Shown: positions 1-9,304 of the stretch, piece after piece
Layout: each line of letters starts with the position of its first letter
How positions within the stretch are numbered: position 1 is the first letter of the stretch
Origin: Vicinamibacterales bacterium
GTDB taxonomy: Bacteria; Acidobacteriota; Vicinamibacteria; Vicinamibacterales; JAKQTR01
Assembly: GCA_025456345.1 (NCBI GenBank)
Contig: JALOKU010000004.1
Location: 57,100 to 121,099, forward strand
Length of the DNA stretch: 64,000 nucleotides
Reading direction: 5' to 3'
Notes under the pieces: generated by a model
The model's input: the letters and a program-made list of their open reading frames with translations, nothing else
Databases searched by the model: none
What the model was told of the DNA's origin: nothing
Position numbers and translations under genes: made by a program

Positions 1-1
1 G

Positions 2-889
2 TTCCCGACGTTTCCGGACGGGTTCCCCGAGGGCGCCATGCGGGAGTACGAGCGCCGCATCGGGCGCCGGACCCTCGGCAACATCGTGGCGTCGGGCACG
101 CAGATCATCGACGACCTCGGGCCCGAGCACATGAAGACCGGCTGCCCGATCATTTACACGTCGGCCGACAGCGTGTTCCAGATCGCCGCGCACGAGGCGA
201 TCATCCCGGTCCCGGAGCTGTATCGGATCTGCGAGATCGCCTACACGCAGTTCGTCGAGGGGATGGGGCTCGGGCGCGTCATCGCACGCCCCTTCGTCGG
301 GTCGCCCGGCTCGTTCCGCCGCACGGCGAACCGGCACGACTACGCGATTCCGCCCTATGCCGACACGCTGCTCGACCGGCTGGCAGCGGCCGGCATCCCG
401 GTCCTGTCGATCGGCAAGATTGCGGACCTGTTCGCCGGGCGGGGGATTGGCGCCGCGGTGAAGTCCGCGTCCGATGCGCTCGGCATGGACGCGTTCGAGC
501 GCGCTGTCGCGGACGCGCCGCCCGGGCTCGTGTTCGGCAACCTCGTCGACTTCGACGCGATGTACGGGCATCGCAACGACACCGCCGGCTACGCCGCCAA
601 CCTCGAGCGGTTCGACGAGCGGCTCGGCCGGCTGCTGCCGATGATCCGCGACGACGACCTGCTCATCCTGACGGCGGACCACGGCAACGACCCGACGACG
701 CCGAGCACCGATCATTCCCGGGAGTTCGTGCCGGTGCTGGCCTACGGCGCGCGCGTGCGGGCCGGCGTCAACCTCGGCGAGCGCCCCACCTTCGCCGACC
801 TCGGCCAGACTCTCGCCGAGGTGTTCGGCGTCGGCCCCCTCGCCTGCGGCCGCAGCTTCCTCGCGGACATCACGGGGGCAGGATCGTAG
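2..889 (+). CDS. deoB: Phosphopentomutase, 5'-truncated by window edge
   Basis: Frame is open from base 2 (FPTFPDGFPEGAMREYE...); motifs GNIVASGTQIIDDLG, CPIIYTSADSVFQIAAHE, LTADHGNDPTTPSTDHSRE typical of DeoB. Confidence 0.93.
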   Translation, partial: FPTFPDGFPEGAMREYERRIGRRTLGNIVASGTQIIDDLGPEHMKTGCPIIYTSADSVFQIAAHEAIIPVPELYRICEIAYTQFVEGMGLGRVIARPFVGSPGSFRRTANRHDYAIPPYADTLLDRLAAAGIPVLSIGKIADLFAGRGIGAAVKSASDALGMDAFERAVADAPPGLVFGNLVDFDAMYGHRNDTAGYAANLERFDERLGRLLPMIRDDDLLILTADHGNDPTTPSTDHSREFVPVLAYGARVRAGVNLGERPTFADLGQTLAEVFGVGPLACGRSFLADITGAGS

Positions 890-904
890 GGGAGCGTGAA
901 ACCC

Positions 905-1960
905 ATGAGCACGATTCGAGAGGACCTCGAGCGGCGCGAGCGCGAGTCGCTGGCGCCGCAGGCCGCCCGCAGCGTCGAAACCCGGGGCCGCCTTCGCCCC
1001 GAGCCGGAGGACGACGTCAGGCCCGCCTTCCAGCGGGACCGCGACCGCATCCTTCACTCGAAGGCGTTCCGCCGCCTCAAGCACAAGACCCAGGTCTTCT
1101 TCGCCCCGACGGGCGATCACTACCGGACGCGCCTCACCCATTCCCTCGAGGTGTCCCAGATCGCCAGGACGATGGCGAAGGCGCTGGCGCTCAACGAGGA
1201 GCTGACCGAAGCGATTGCCCTTGGCCACGACCTCGGCCATACCCCGTTCGGCCACCAGGGCGAGCGCGTGCTGGCCGGTCTCATGCCCGGCGGATTCGAG
1301 CACTACGAACAGAGCCTGCGCATCGTCGACGTCCTCGAGCGCGATGGCGCCGGGCTCAACCTGACCTGGGAAGTGCGCGACGGGATCGGGAAGCACTCGA
1401 AGGGCAAGCGCGGATCGCCCGTCGGCCCCGATGTCCCCGTCAAGGCGTCGACCCTCGAGGGACAGATCGCCCGCGTCGCCGACCTGGTCGCCTACGTCAA
1501 CCACGACATCGACGATGCCGTGAGAGCCGGCGTGCTGAAGGAGCAGGATCTGCCTGCGGGCCCGCTGGCCGTGCTCGGCGCGACCCACTCGGCCCGGGTC
1601 GGGCGGATGGTCACTGCCGTCGTCCTGGAGACGAGAGGGGCCGGCCTGCGCGAGATCGCGATGACGGCCCCGGTGCTCGAGGCGGTGCTGGATCTGCGCG
1701 CGTTTCTGTTCGCGAACGTTTACGAGAACGATCTGTCAACCGCGGAATTCAAGAAGGCGGCTGGCATTCTCGGGGGGCTGTGGGAGAAGGTCCACGACGC
1801 GCCGGAGTCCTTCCTCGACGGCCGGATACTGCATGCGGAGGGCGTGGACGCGGCCGCCCGCGACTTCCTGGCCGGCATGACCGATCGGTATGCCGTGGCG
1901 CTCTACGAACACCTCTTCATTCCCAAGCCGTGGGTGAACCTGTCGGGCCGGTGGTCCTGA
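905..1960 (+). CDS. dgt: Deoxyguanosinetriphosphate triphosphohydrolase-like HD protein
   Basis: SKAFRRLKHKTQVFFAPTGDHYRTRLTHSLEVSQIARTMA ... GHDLGHTPFGHQGE: dGTPase HD signature. Confidence 0.92.
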   Translation: MSTIREDLERRERESLAPQAARSVETRGRLRPEPEDDVRPAFQRDRDRILHSKAFRRLKHKTQVFFAPTGDHYRTRLTHSLEVSQIARTMAKALALNEELTEAIALGHDLGHTPFGHQGERVLAGLMPGGFEHYEQSLRIVDVLERDGAGLNLTWEVRDGIGKHSKGKRGSPVGPDVPVKASTLEGQIARVADLVAYVNHDIDDAVRAGVLKEQDLPAGPLAVLGATHSARVGRMVTAVVLETRGAGLREIAMTAPVLEAVLDLRAFLFANVYENDLSTAEFKKAAGILGGLWEKVHDAPESFLDGRILHAEGVDAAARDFLAGMTDRYAVALYEHLFIPKPWVNLSGRWS

Positions 1961-1984
1961 TCGCGCTCGGCGGATGCGGGCGGA

Positions 1985-2398
1985 CTACGGGTGGATGACT
2001 TCGAGCGAGTAGGCCGTCGGATCCGGGACGCCCTTGGTGTCGTACACCCTCGCGCAGAGACTTCCGGCGGCCGATACCGTCGCGGTCAGCGGCAAGCTGA
2101 TGTAGGCATTGTCGTTGGCGACCGAGAGCTGGCAGGCGTTGTTGTTCCAGTTGCCGAGGGCCAGGCCCACCACGCGCGTGTTGTCGTCGCCGACGGCTGT
2201 CAGGGTCGCCGAAACCGGGCCTCTTCCGGAGACGACGAATACGTGGGTCGTGCCGCCGGCGGGATTGAGCGTGCCCGCGAAAGTTTCGGTCACGGTGCCG
2301 GACGGGCCCGTTTCGAGGTCCGTAAGGTCGCTCCCACACCCCGCGGCCGCGAGCGCCACCAGTGACAGGGACAATCCGAGGGTCAACAGTCGTCGCAC
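1985..2398 (-). CDS. Small secreted lipoprotein, unknown function (GTG start at 2398)
   Basis: MRRLLTLGLSLSLVALAAAGCGS lipobox-type signal; 137 aa; remainder beta-rich (GTLNPAGGTTHVFVVSGRGPVSATLTAVGDD...), resembling pre-peptidase C-terminal-like domains. Confidence 0.7.
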   Translation of the reverse strand: MRRLLTLGLSLSLVALAAAGCGSDLTDLETGPSGTVTETFAGTLNPAGGTTHVFVVSGRGPVSATLTAVGDDNTRVVGLALGNWNNNACQLSVANDNAYISLPLTATVSAAGSLCARVYDTKGVPDPTAYSLEVIHP

Positions 2399-2550
2399 GA
2401 GCACTCCTTGCCTGAGATCAGGCCTCCGCGTGGCGGGAGAACAATTCATTCTAGCGCACCCGGGGCCGGGAAGGCACCCTCTCACGTTCTGACGCGGCCA
2501 GACGCCCGGCGGCCGGGCCGCCCTGGCGCCGGCAGCTGCCGACCCCGTGG

Positions 2551-2556
2551 TATACT
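2551..2556 (+). promoter_or_regulatory. Candidate -10 box for the DUF177-rpmF-plsX-fab gene run
   Basis: TATACT 34 bp before the ATG at 2591, followed by an aggag Shine-Dalgarno-like sequence. Confidence 0.45.
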
Positions 2557-2590
2557 TGGGATTCTGTGCCTGTAGGAGAGACGGCGCCAG

Positions 2591-3121
2591 ATGAGTGAGC
2601 TCCTGCTTGACGTCGGTCAGATGCGCGACCCGGAGGCCAGGATCGAACGGACCTTCGCGGCCGGCGTGTTGCCAACCGACCCCACAATCTGCCTGGTCAC
2701 GGCGCCCGTCGCGCTCGACGTCGCCGTGCGCAAGGACCGGATGCAGTTCCGGCTGGTGGGACATGTGCGGACCGCCATCGGGTTGACCTGCAGCCGGTGC
2801 CTCGAGCGTTTCGAGATGCCGGTCGCGGAGGCCTTCGACGTGCTCTACCTGCCGCACACTCCCGCCGGGACGGCCGAAGAGCGCATGGTCGAGGACGACG
2901 ACCTCTCGACGGCGTTCTACGAGGACAACGTGATCGACCTCGGCCAGCTGATGCAGGAACAGTGCTACCTGGCCGTGCCGATGAAGCCCCTCTGCCAGGA
3001 AGGCTGCCGGGGCCTGTGCCCGGATTGCGGCACCAACCTCAACACCGCGACGTGCCACTGCGAGCGGACGTGGGTGGACCCGCGGCTGGCGGTGCTCGAG
3101 CAACTGCGCAAGGACAAATAG
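2591..3121 (+). CDS. DUF177 / YceD family protein
   Basis: CSRCLERFEMPVAEAFDVLYLP ... DLGQLMQEQCYLAVPMKPLCQEGCRGLCPDCGTNLN; directly upstream of rpmF, as is usual for YceD. Confidence 0.88.
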   Translation: MSELLLDVGQMRDPEARIERTFAAGVLPTDPTICLVTAPVALDVAVRKDRMQFRLVGHVRTAIGLTCSRCLERFEMPVAEAFDVLYLPHTPAGTAEERMVEDDDLSTAFYEDNVIDLGQLMQEQCYLAVPMKPLCQEGCRGLCPDCGTNLNTATCHCERTWVDPRLAVLEQLRKDK

Positions 3122-3123
3122 CG

Positions 3124-3306
3124 ATGCCAAACCCAAAGCGACGACACTCGAAGGCCCGGACATCGAAGCGCCGGACCCACGACGCCCTGAAGCCCGTTTC
3201 GCTGGGCGCCTGCCCGCACTGCCACGAGGCCAAGGCGGCGCATCAGATCTGCGCGCATTGCGGCTACTATCGCGGCCGCCAGGTCCGTGCGGTCAAGGAA
3301 GCGTAG
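3124..3306 (+). CDS. rpmF: 50S ribosomal protein L32
   Basis: MPNPKRRHSKARTSKRRTHDALKPVSLGACPHCHEAKAAHQICAHCGYYRGRQV; embedded in ORF 2797..3306. Confidence 0.95.
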   Translation: MPNPKRRHSKARTSKRRTHDALKPVSLGACPHCHEAKAAHQICAHCGYYRGRQVRAVKEA

Positions 3307-3312
3307 TGCCGG

Positions 3313-4314
3313 ATGCGGGTGGCGGTCGACGCGATGGGAGGCGACCACGGCCCGGCCGTGGTCGTCGGCGGTGCGGCTGCCGCTGCCCGGCATGCTGATG
3401 TCGGCGTGACGCTCGTCGGGGATTCGCTCGAGCTGCGCGCCGAACTGGCGCGCGTTCCAGACGCATCCCGGCTCGACATCCTTGTCGAGCACGCCGCCGA
3501 TGCCGTGGGCATGGGCGAGCGGCCGGCCGAGGCTCTCCGGCGCAGACCCCAGTCATCCATCCGCGTGGCCGCCGACCTCGTGGCCCGGGGCGGCGCCGAT
3601 GCCCTGTTCAGCGCGGGCAATACCGGCGCGACGGTGCTTGCCGCGTACACCCGGTTCGGGCTCCTGAGGGGCGCTGACCGCCCGGCCCTGGCGGCCACGG
3701 TGCCGACCAGGCGCGGGGCGGCGATCCTGCTCGACATCGGGGCCAACGCCGACTGCCGTCCCGCGCACCTGGTGGCCTTCGCGGCGATGGGCACGGTGTT
3801 CGCCCGCGTCGGCCTCGCCATCGCGGAGCCGACGGTCGGGGTCCTGTCGATCGGCGAAGAGGAGACCAAGGGGAACGAACTCACGCGCGAGGCCTACCGG
3901 CTCCTGCGCGAGACGCCCCTCCGGTTCGCGGGCAACGTCGAGGCCCGCGACCTCTACTCCGGCGCCGCCGACGTGGTCGTCTGCGACGGGTTCACCGGCA
4001 ACGTGGTGATCAAGGTCAGCGAGGGCATCGTCGGCATGGTGGAATTGATGCTCGGCGAGGAGTTCGCGGCGATGGACGGCGACAGCGCCCGGCAGGCCGT
4101 CGAGGCGTTCGGGCATTTCCGCGCGCGGGTGGACTACTCGGAGTACGGCGGCGCACCGTTGCTCGGCGTGGGCAAGCCGGTGGTGGTCGGGCACGGCCGC
4201 TCGTCTGCCAAGGCCGTGACAAACGCCATCCTGATGGCGGCACGATTCGCCCGCGAGGGGCTGGTGCCGCGCGTCGAACAGGAACTCTTGCTGCTGCAGG
4301 GAGCGTCATCGTGA
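3313..4314 (+). CDS. plsX: Phosphate acyltransferase PlsX
   Basis: MRVAVDAMGGDHGPAVVVGGA ... SAGNTGATVLAAYTRFG ... DGFTGNVVIKVSEG. Confidence 0.95.
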   Translation: MRVAVDAMGGDHGPAVVVGGAAAAARHADVGVTLVGDSLELRAELARVPDASRLDILVEHAADAVGMGERPAEALRRRPQSSIRVAADLVARGGADALFSAGNTGATVLAAYTRFGLLRGADRPALAATVPTRRGAAILLDIGANADCRPAHLVAFAAMGTVFARVGLAIAEPTVGVLSIGEEETKGNELTREAYRLLRETPLRFAGNVEARDLYSGAADVVVCDGFTGNVVIKVSEGIVGMVELMLGEEFAAMDGDSARQAVEAFGHFRARVDYSEYGGAPLLGVGKPVVVGHGRSSAKAVTNAILMAARFAREGLVPRVEQELLLLQGASS

Positions 4315-5237
4315 TTGCATGTATCTTTCCGGGGCAGGGCTCGCAGGCTGTCGGCATGGGCAAGGCGCTGGCCGGGGCGTTTCCGCTCGTGCGCGAGACC
4401 ATGGCCGAGGCCGACGAGGCGCTGGGCGAGAGCCTGAGCGGCCTCTGCTTCGAGGGGCCGGCGGAGACGCTGGTGCTCACCGAGAACACGCAGCCGGCCA
4501 TCCTGGCCGTGAGCATCGCGTGCTACCGTGTGCTGGCGTCGACCGGCGTCGTGCCGGCTTTCGTCGCGGGGCACTCGCTGGGCGAGTACTCGGCGCACGT
4601 TGCGGCGGGGACGATGACGTTTGCCGACGCGCTGCGAACCGTACGCCGCCGGGGACGCTACATGCAGGACGCCGTGCCGGTGGGGCAGGGCGCGATGGCG
4701 GCCATCCTCGGGCTCGACGCCGAGACGGTGGCGCAGGCGTGCGCCGAGGCGGCGCAGGGCGAGGTGGTCAGCCCCGCGAACCTGAACGCGCCGGGTCAGA
4801 TCGTCATCGCCGGGTCGAAGGCCGCGGTGGCGCGGGCCTCGGAGCGCGCCAAGCAGCTGGGCGCCAAGCGCGCGATCCCGCTGCCGGTGAGCGCGCCCTT
4901 CCACTGCGCCCTCATGCGGCCAGCCGAAGCGCGGCTGGCTCCCGAGCTGCGCGCGCTGACGGTCTGCGATCCCGCGGTGCCGGTTGTCGCGAACGTGGAT
5001 GCCGAGGTGAAGCGCACCGCGGCAGCGGGGATCGAGGCGCTCGTCAGGCAAGTGTCCGCCCCGGTCCGGTGGGAAGACGTGATGCGGCGGCTTGCATCGG
5101 AGGGCGTCCACAAGTATGTTGAAGTGGGTCCTGGGACGGTATTGACCGGCCTCGGCCGGAAAATCCTGAAGGACGCGGCGTTTGCGAACATCGAGGATCC
5201 GTCTGGACTCGACGCCGTGGCCGCCTTGGTGGGTTAG
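4311..5237 (+). CDS. fabD: Malonyl-CoA:ACP transacylase
   Basis: IACIFPGQGSQAVGMG ... GHSLGEYSAHVAAG; GTGA overlap with plsX stop. Confidence 0.95.
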   Translation: MIACIFPGQGSQAVGMGKALAGAFPLVRETMAEADEALGESLSGLCFEGPAETLVLTENTQPAILAVSIACYRVLASTGVVPAFVAGHSLGEYSAHVAAGTMTFADALRTVRRRGRYMQDAVPVGQGAMAAILGLDAETVAQACAEAAQGEVVSPANLNAPGQIVIAGSKAAVARASERAKQLGAKRAIPLPVSAPFHCALMRPAEARLAPELRALTVCDPAVPVVANVDAEVKRTAAAGIEALVRQVSAPVRWEDVMRRLASEGVHKYVEVGPGTVLTGLGRKILKDAAFANIEDPSGLDAVAALVG

Positions 5238-5243
5238 TGCGCC

Positions 5244-5987
5244 ATGTTCGACTTGACCGGAAAAGTTGCCGTCGTGACCGGTGCCGGGCGGGGGATCGGG
5301 CGGTCAATCAGCCTCGCCCTCGCGTCGCGCGGCGCGGTGGTGGTGCCCACCGACGTGGTGAACCCGGGGCCGGCGCAGCCCGAGCCTCCGGCTGAGGGGC
5401 CAGGGCGCGTGACCGGCGTCGTCGTCATGAACGTGACCGACGCGGCGGGCGCCGACGCCGCCTTCGGCCGGATCCTGTCGGAGTACGGCCGCATCGACAT
5501 CCTCGTGAACAACGCCGGCATCACCCGTGATCAGCTGCTGATGCGGATGAAGCGCGAGGACTGGGACCGCGTCCTCGAGGTGAACCTCAGCGGGGCGTTC
5601 GTCTGCACGCAAGCCGTGCTGCGGCCGATGATGAAGCAGCGCACGGGACGGATCATCAGCATCAGCTCCGTGGTCGGGCAGATGGGCAACGCCGGGCAGT
5701 CGAACTACGCGGCGTCCAAGGCGGGCCTCATCGGGTTCAGCAAGTCGCTGGCCCGGGAGGTCGCGGCGCGCCACATCACCGTCAACGTGGTGGCGCCGGG
5801 GCTCATCGACACCGACATGACGCGTGCGCTGCCGCCCGAGGTGCAGGCCGAGTGGCAGTCGAAAGTGCCGCTCAGCCGGTTCGGCACGCCCGAGGACGTG
5901 GCGGCGGCGGTCTGTTTCCTGGCGTCCGACGAGGCGTCGTACATCACCGGGCAAGTTCTCGCCGTCAACGGCGGGATGTATACGTAG
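5244..5987 (+). CDS. fabG: 3-oxoacyl-ACP reductase
   Basis: SDR motifs TGAGRGIG, NNAGITRDQLLMRM, YAASKAG. Confidence 0.95.
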   Translation: MFDLTGKVAVVTGAGRGIGRSISLALASRGAVVVPTDVVNPGPAQPEPPAEGPGRVTGVVVMNVTDAAGADAAFGRILSEYGRIDILVNNAGITRDQLLMRMKREDWDRVLEVNLSGAFVCTQAVLRPMMKQRTGRIISISSVVGQMGNAGQSNYAASKAGLIGFSKSLAREVAARHITVNVVAPGLIDTDMTRALPPEVQAEWQSKVPLSRFGTPEDVAAAVCFLASDEASYITGQVLAVNGGMYT

Positions 5988-5995
5988 GAGGATGA

Positions 5996-6238
5996 ATGGC
6001 TGGGGTTGCTGACAAGGTCAAGAGCATCATCGTGGAGCAGCTTGGGGTCGACGAGGAAGAAGTCACCATCGACGCCTCGTTCGTCGACGACCTGGGCGCG
6101 GACTCGCTCGACACGGTCGAGCTGGTGATGGCGTTCGAAGAGGAGTTCGGGATCGAGATCCCCGACGAGGACGCCGAGAAGATCACGCGCGTCAAGGAAG
6201 CCGTCGAATACATCGAGGCCCACTCCAAGAAGAAGTAA
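5996..6238 (+). CDS. acpP: Acyl carrier protein
   Basis: 80 aa with [33 protein letters not shown] (DSL phosphopantetheine site). Confidence 0.97.
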   Translation: MAGVADKVKSIIVEQLGVDEEEVTIDASFVDDLGADSLDTVELVMAFEEEFGIEIPDEDAEKITRVKEAVEYIEAHSKKK

Positions 6239-6329
6239 CCGCATCACCCTGGGACGGTGTCGGCACCTGCGTCCGGCGGCCTGACGGCGCTGCGGGAGCG
6301 GGTTTTGACCCCTCGTGTTTGGAGGCCGC

Positions 6330-7571
6330 GTGAACAGGCGCGTTGTCGTGACGGGCATCGGGTTGGTGTCGGCGCTCGGCGTCGGCACCGAGGCGACCTG
6401 GGAGGGCTTGTGCGCCGGGCGCAACGGCGTCGGGCCCATCACCAAGTTCGACGCCACGGCGTTCGCCGCCCGGATTGCCGCCGAGGTCAAGGGTTTCGAT
6501 CCGCTGCAGTACGTGGACAAGAAGGACGTCAAGAAGATGGACACCTTCATCCACTACGCCATCGCGGCCGCGCAGGGCGCCGCGGCGGACTCGGGGCTGG
6601 TGATCGGGCCGGAGAACGCGACGCGCGTCGGCGTCTACCTCGCGTCCGGGATCGGCGGCTTCGGCACCATCGAGCGTGAGCACCAGGCCCTGCTCGAGGG
6701 CGGGCCGCGCAAGATCTCGCCGTTCTTCATCCCGTCGGCCATCATCAACCTCGCCGCCGGGCAGGTGTCGATCCGGCTCGGGGCCAAGGGCCCGAACCTG
6801 GCCACCGTGACGGCTTGTGCGGCGTCGGCGCATGCCGTGGGCGAGGCCTACGAGATCATCAGGCGCGGCGCCGCCGATGCGATGATCGCCGGCGGCTCCG
6901 AGGCGGCCATCACCCCGATGGGCGTCGGCGGCTTTGCCGCCATGCGCGCCCTCTCAACGCGCAACGACGAGCCCGCGCGCGCCAGCCGCCCGTTCGACAA
7001 GGAGCGGGACGGCTTCGTCATCGGAGAGGGCGCCGGCGTCCTGGTCCTCGAGGAACTCGAGCAGGCCCGCCGGCGGGGCGCCCGCGTGTACGCCGAGGTC
7101 GTCGGCTACGGGGCCACGGCCGACGCGTACCACATCACCGCCCCGTCGGAGGACGGAGACGGTGCCGTGCGCGTGATGGCGATGGCCCTGGAGTCGGCAG
7201 GCGCGAGCACCGGCGACGTGCAGTACATCAACGCCCACGGCACGTCGACGCCCTTCAACGACAAGCTGGAGTCGCTCGCCATCCGCACGCTGTTCGGGGA
7301 ACGTGCGGACGGGATCGGCGTGTCGTCCACCAAGTCGATGATTGGCCACACGCTGGGCGCGGCGGGCGGCATCGAGGCTGGCATCACCGCGCTGGCCGTG
7401 TACCACCAGACGATGCCCCCGACGATCAACCTCGACATCCCCGACCCGGAGTGCACCCTGGATTACGTGCCGTGGAAGGCCCGGACCGCGCGGATCACGT
7501 ACGCGATGTCCAACTCCTTCGGGTTCGGCGGCACCAACGCCGCCCTGCTCCTCCGCCGTTTCGACGGCTGA
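6330..7571 (+). CDS. fabF: 3-oxoacyl-ACP synthase II (GTG start at 6330 preferred)
   Basis: [17 protein letters not shown] ... [21 protein letters not shown] ... [11 protein letters not shown] ... [18 protein letters not shown]. Confidence 0.94.
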   Translation: MNRRVVVTGIGLVSALGVGTEATWEGLCAGRNGVGPITKFDATAFAARIAAEVKGFDPLQYVDKKDVKKMDTFIHYAIAAAQGAAADSGLVIGPENATRVGVYLASGIGGFGTIEREHQALLEGGPRKISPFFIPSAIINLAAGQVSIRLGAKGPNLATVTACAASAHAVGEAYEIIRRGAADAMIAGGSEAAITPMGVGGFAAMRALSTRNDEPARASRPFDKERDGFVIGEGAGVLVLEELEQARRRGARVYAEVVGYGATADAYHITAPSEDGDGAVRVMAMALESAGASTGDVQYINAHGTSTPFNDKLESLAIRTLFGERADGIGVSSTKSMIGHTLGAAGGIEAGITALAVYHQTMPPTINLDIPDPECTLDYVPWKARTARITYAMSNSFGFGGTNAALLLRRFDG

Positions 7572-7589
7572 CGCCGGGAGCGTCCTGAC

Positions 7590-8354
7590 ATGAAGATCGC
7601 CGTCTGCCTGAAACAGGTTCCGTCGCGCGACTGGCAGCCGCGTGTCAACGAGCAGAAGACGTGGGTCCGCGACCAGGACGCCGCCTTCGAACTCAACGAG
7701 CCGGATGCCTATGCCCTCGAAGAGGGCCTGCGGCTGAAGGAGAAACACGGCGGGGAGGTGGTGGTCTGCTCGGTGGGCCCCGCCCGCGTGTCCCAGGCGC
7801 TGCGTGAGGCGCTGGCCCGGGGCGCCGACCGTGCCATCCACGTCGAAGACGAGGCGCTGGCGCAGGCCGACGCGTACGCCGTGGCCGAGGCGCTGGCCGC
7901 CGCCATGCGCGGCGAAGCGTTCGACCTCGTGCTCACGGGGCTCCAGTCCGACGACCAGGGCAGCGCCCAGACCGGCGTGATGCTCGCCTCGCTGCTCGGC
8001 ATCGCGTCGGCGACCATCATCATGGAAGTGGGCGTCCAGGGGCAGGCCCTTCGGGTGAAGCGCGAGCTCGAGGGCGGCTGGTTCCAGTGGGTGGTGTTGC
8101 CGATGCCCGCGCTCCTGACGATTCAGAGCGGCATCAACCAGCTGCGCTATGCGACGCTGAAGGGCATCATGGCCGCGAAGAAGAAAGAGATCCGGAAGGT
8201 GGCCCGGCCCGCCGGGATCGCCTCGCGGCAGCAGATTGTCGGTCTGTACGTGCCCGAGAAGCGGAAGCAGACGCAGATGATCGGCGGCAGCCCGGCCGAG
8301 GCCGCCAAGGCCCTCATCGCGGCACTGCGCGACGAAGCGCGGGTGATCACATGA
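7590..8354 (+). CDS. etfB: Electron transfer flavoprotein beta subunit
   Basis: MKIAVCLKQVPSRDWQPRVN ... DLVLTGLQSDDQGSAQTGVMLASLLG. Confidence 0.92.
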   Translation: MKIAVCLKQVPSRDWQPRVNEQKTWVRDQDAAFELNEPDAYALEEGLRLKEKHGGEVVVCSVGPARVSQALREALARGADRAIHVEDEALAQADAYAVAEALAAAMRGEAFDLVLTGLQSDDQGSAQTGVMLASLLGIASATIIMEVGVQGQALRVKRELEGGWFQWVVLPMPALLTIQSGINQLRYATLKGIMAAKKKEIRKVARPAGIASRQQIVGLYVPEKRKQTQMIGGSPAEAAKALIAALRDEARVIT

Positions 8355-9304
8355 TTCTGGTTATCGCGGAACAGCAGGGCGGCACGCTGAACAAGTCCAG
8401 CTGGGAGACCATCGCGGCGGCTCAGCAGGCAGGCGGCCCGGTCAAGGTTGCCGTCGTCGGCGCCGACACGGCCGCGGCGGCCGCTGAGCTGGCGGCGGCC
8501 GACGTCGCCGAGGTGCTGCGCGTCGAGGCGCCCGCGCTCTCGCCGTATACGCTCGACGGCTTCGTGTCGGCGCTTGGCCAGGTGGTGGCCGCCGAGCAGC
8601 CCGGTGAGGTGTTCCTCCCGCACACGTACCAGACGCGGGACTTCGCGCCCGCGCTGGCCGTGCATCTCGGCCGCGCGCTGGTCACCGATTGTGTCGCCAC
8701 CCGGCACGCCGAGGGGCGCCTCTTGTTCGTACGCCCCGTGTTCCAGGGGCGGCTGCTGGCCGACGTCGCGTGCGACGGCCAGGCCCTCGCAACGTTCCAG
8801 ATCGGGGCCATCCGGGCCGACTCGCTGGCGCGCGGCGCGTCCCCGGCGCCGGTCCGGACCGTCGCGGTGACGGTCGACGGCGGCGCGATTCGTCAGAAGC
8901 CTGAGGCGCCGTTCCGGGAGGCCAAGCAGGCGGTCGACCTGTCGCAGGCCGAGCGCATCGTCGCCGTCGGACGCGGGATCAAGGACCCGGAGAAGGTGGC
9001 GCTGGCGCAGCAGCTGGCCGCCGCCATGGGCGCCGAAGTCGGTGCGTCGCGGCCGATCTGCGACGCCGGCTGGCTGCCGATGGACCGGCAGATCGGCAGT
9101 TCGGGCCAGACCGTCGCGCCCAAGCTGTATCTCGCCCTCGGCATCTCGGGGGCGATCCAGCACCTGGTCGGCATGAAGGGCGCCCGCACCATCGTGGCCA
9201 TCAACAAGGACCCCGAGGCCCCGATCTTCGAAGTGGCCGACTACGGCGTCGTGGGCGACCTGTTCGAGATCGTGCCGGCCGTCATCAAGGAGCTCCAGGG
9301 CTAG
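8351..9304 (+). CDS. etfA: Electron transfer flavoprotein alpha subunit (true start 8351 within ORF 8087..9304)
   Basis: C-terminal FAD motif LYLALGISGAIQHLVGMKGARTIVAINKDPEAPIFEVADYGVVGD. Confidence 0.94.
   Translation: MILVIAEQQGGTLNKSSWETIAAAQQAGGPVKVAVVGADTAAAAAELAAADVAEVLRVEAPALSPYTLDGFVSALGQVVAAEQPGEVFLPHTYQTRDFAPALAVHLGRALVTDCVATRHAEGRLLFVRPVFQGRLLADVACDGQALATFQIGAIRADSLARGASPAPVRTVAVTVDGGAIRQKPEAPFREAKQAVDLSQAERIVAVGRGIKDPEKVALAQQLAAAMGAEVGASRPICDAGWLPMDRQIGSSGQTVAPKLYLALGISGAIQHLVGMKGARTIVAINKDPEAPIFEVADYGVVGDLFEIVPAVIKELQG

Noticed and set aside
2399-3163. N-terminal extension of the lipoprotein ORF 1985..3163 (-)
   Set aside because: The lipobox signal peptide starts at 2398; the upstream part is antisense to DUF177.
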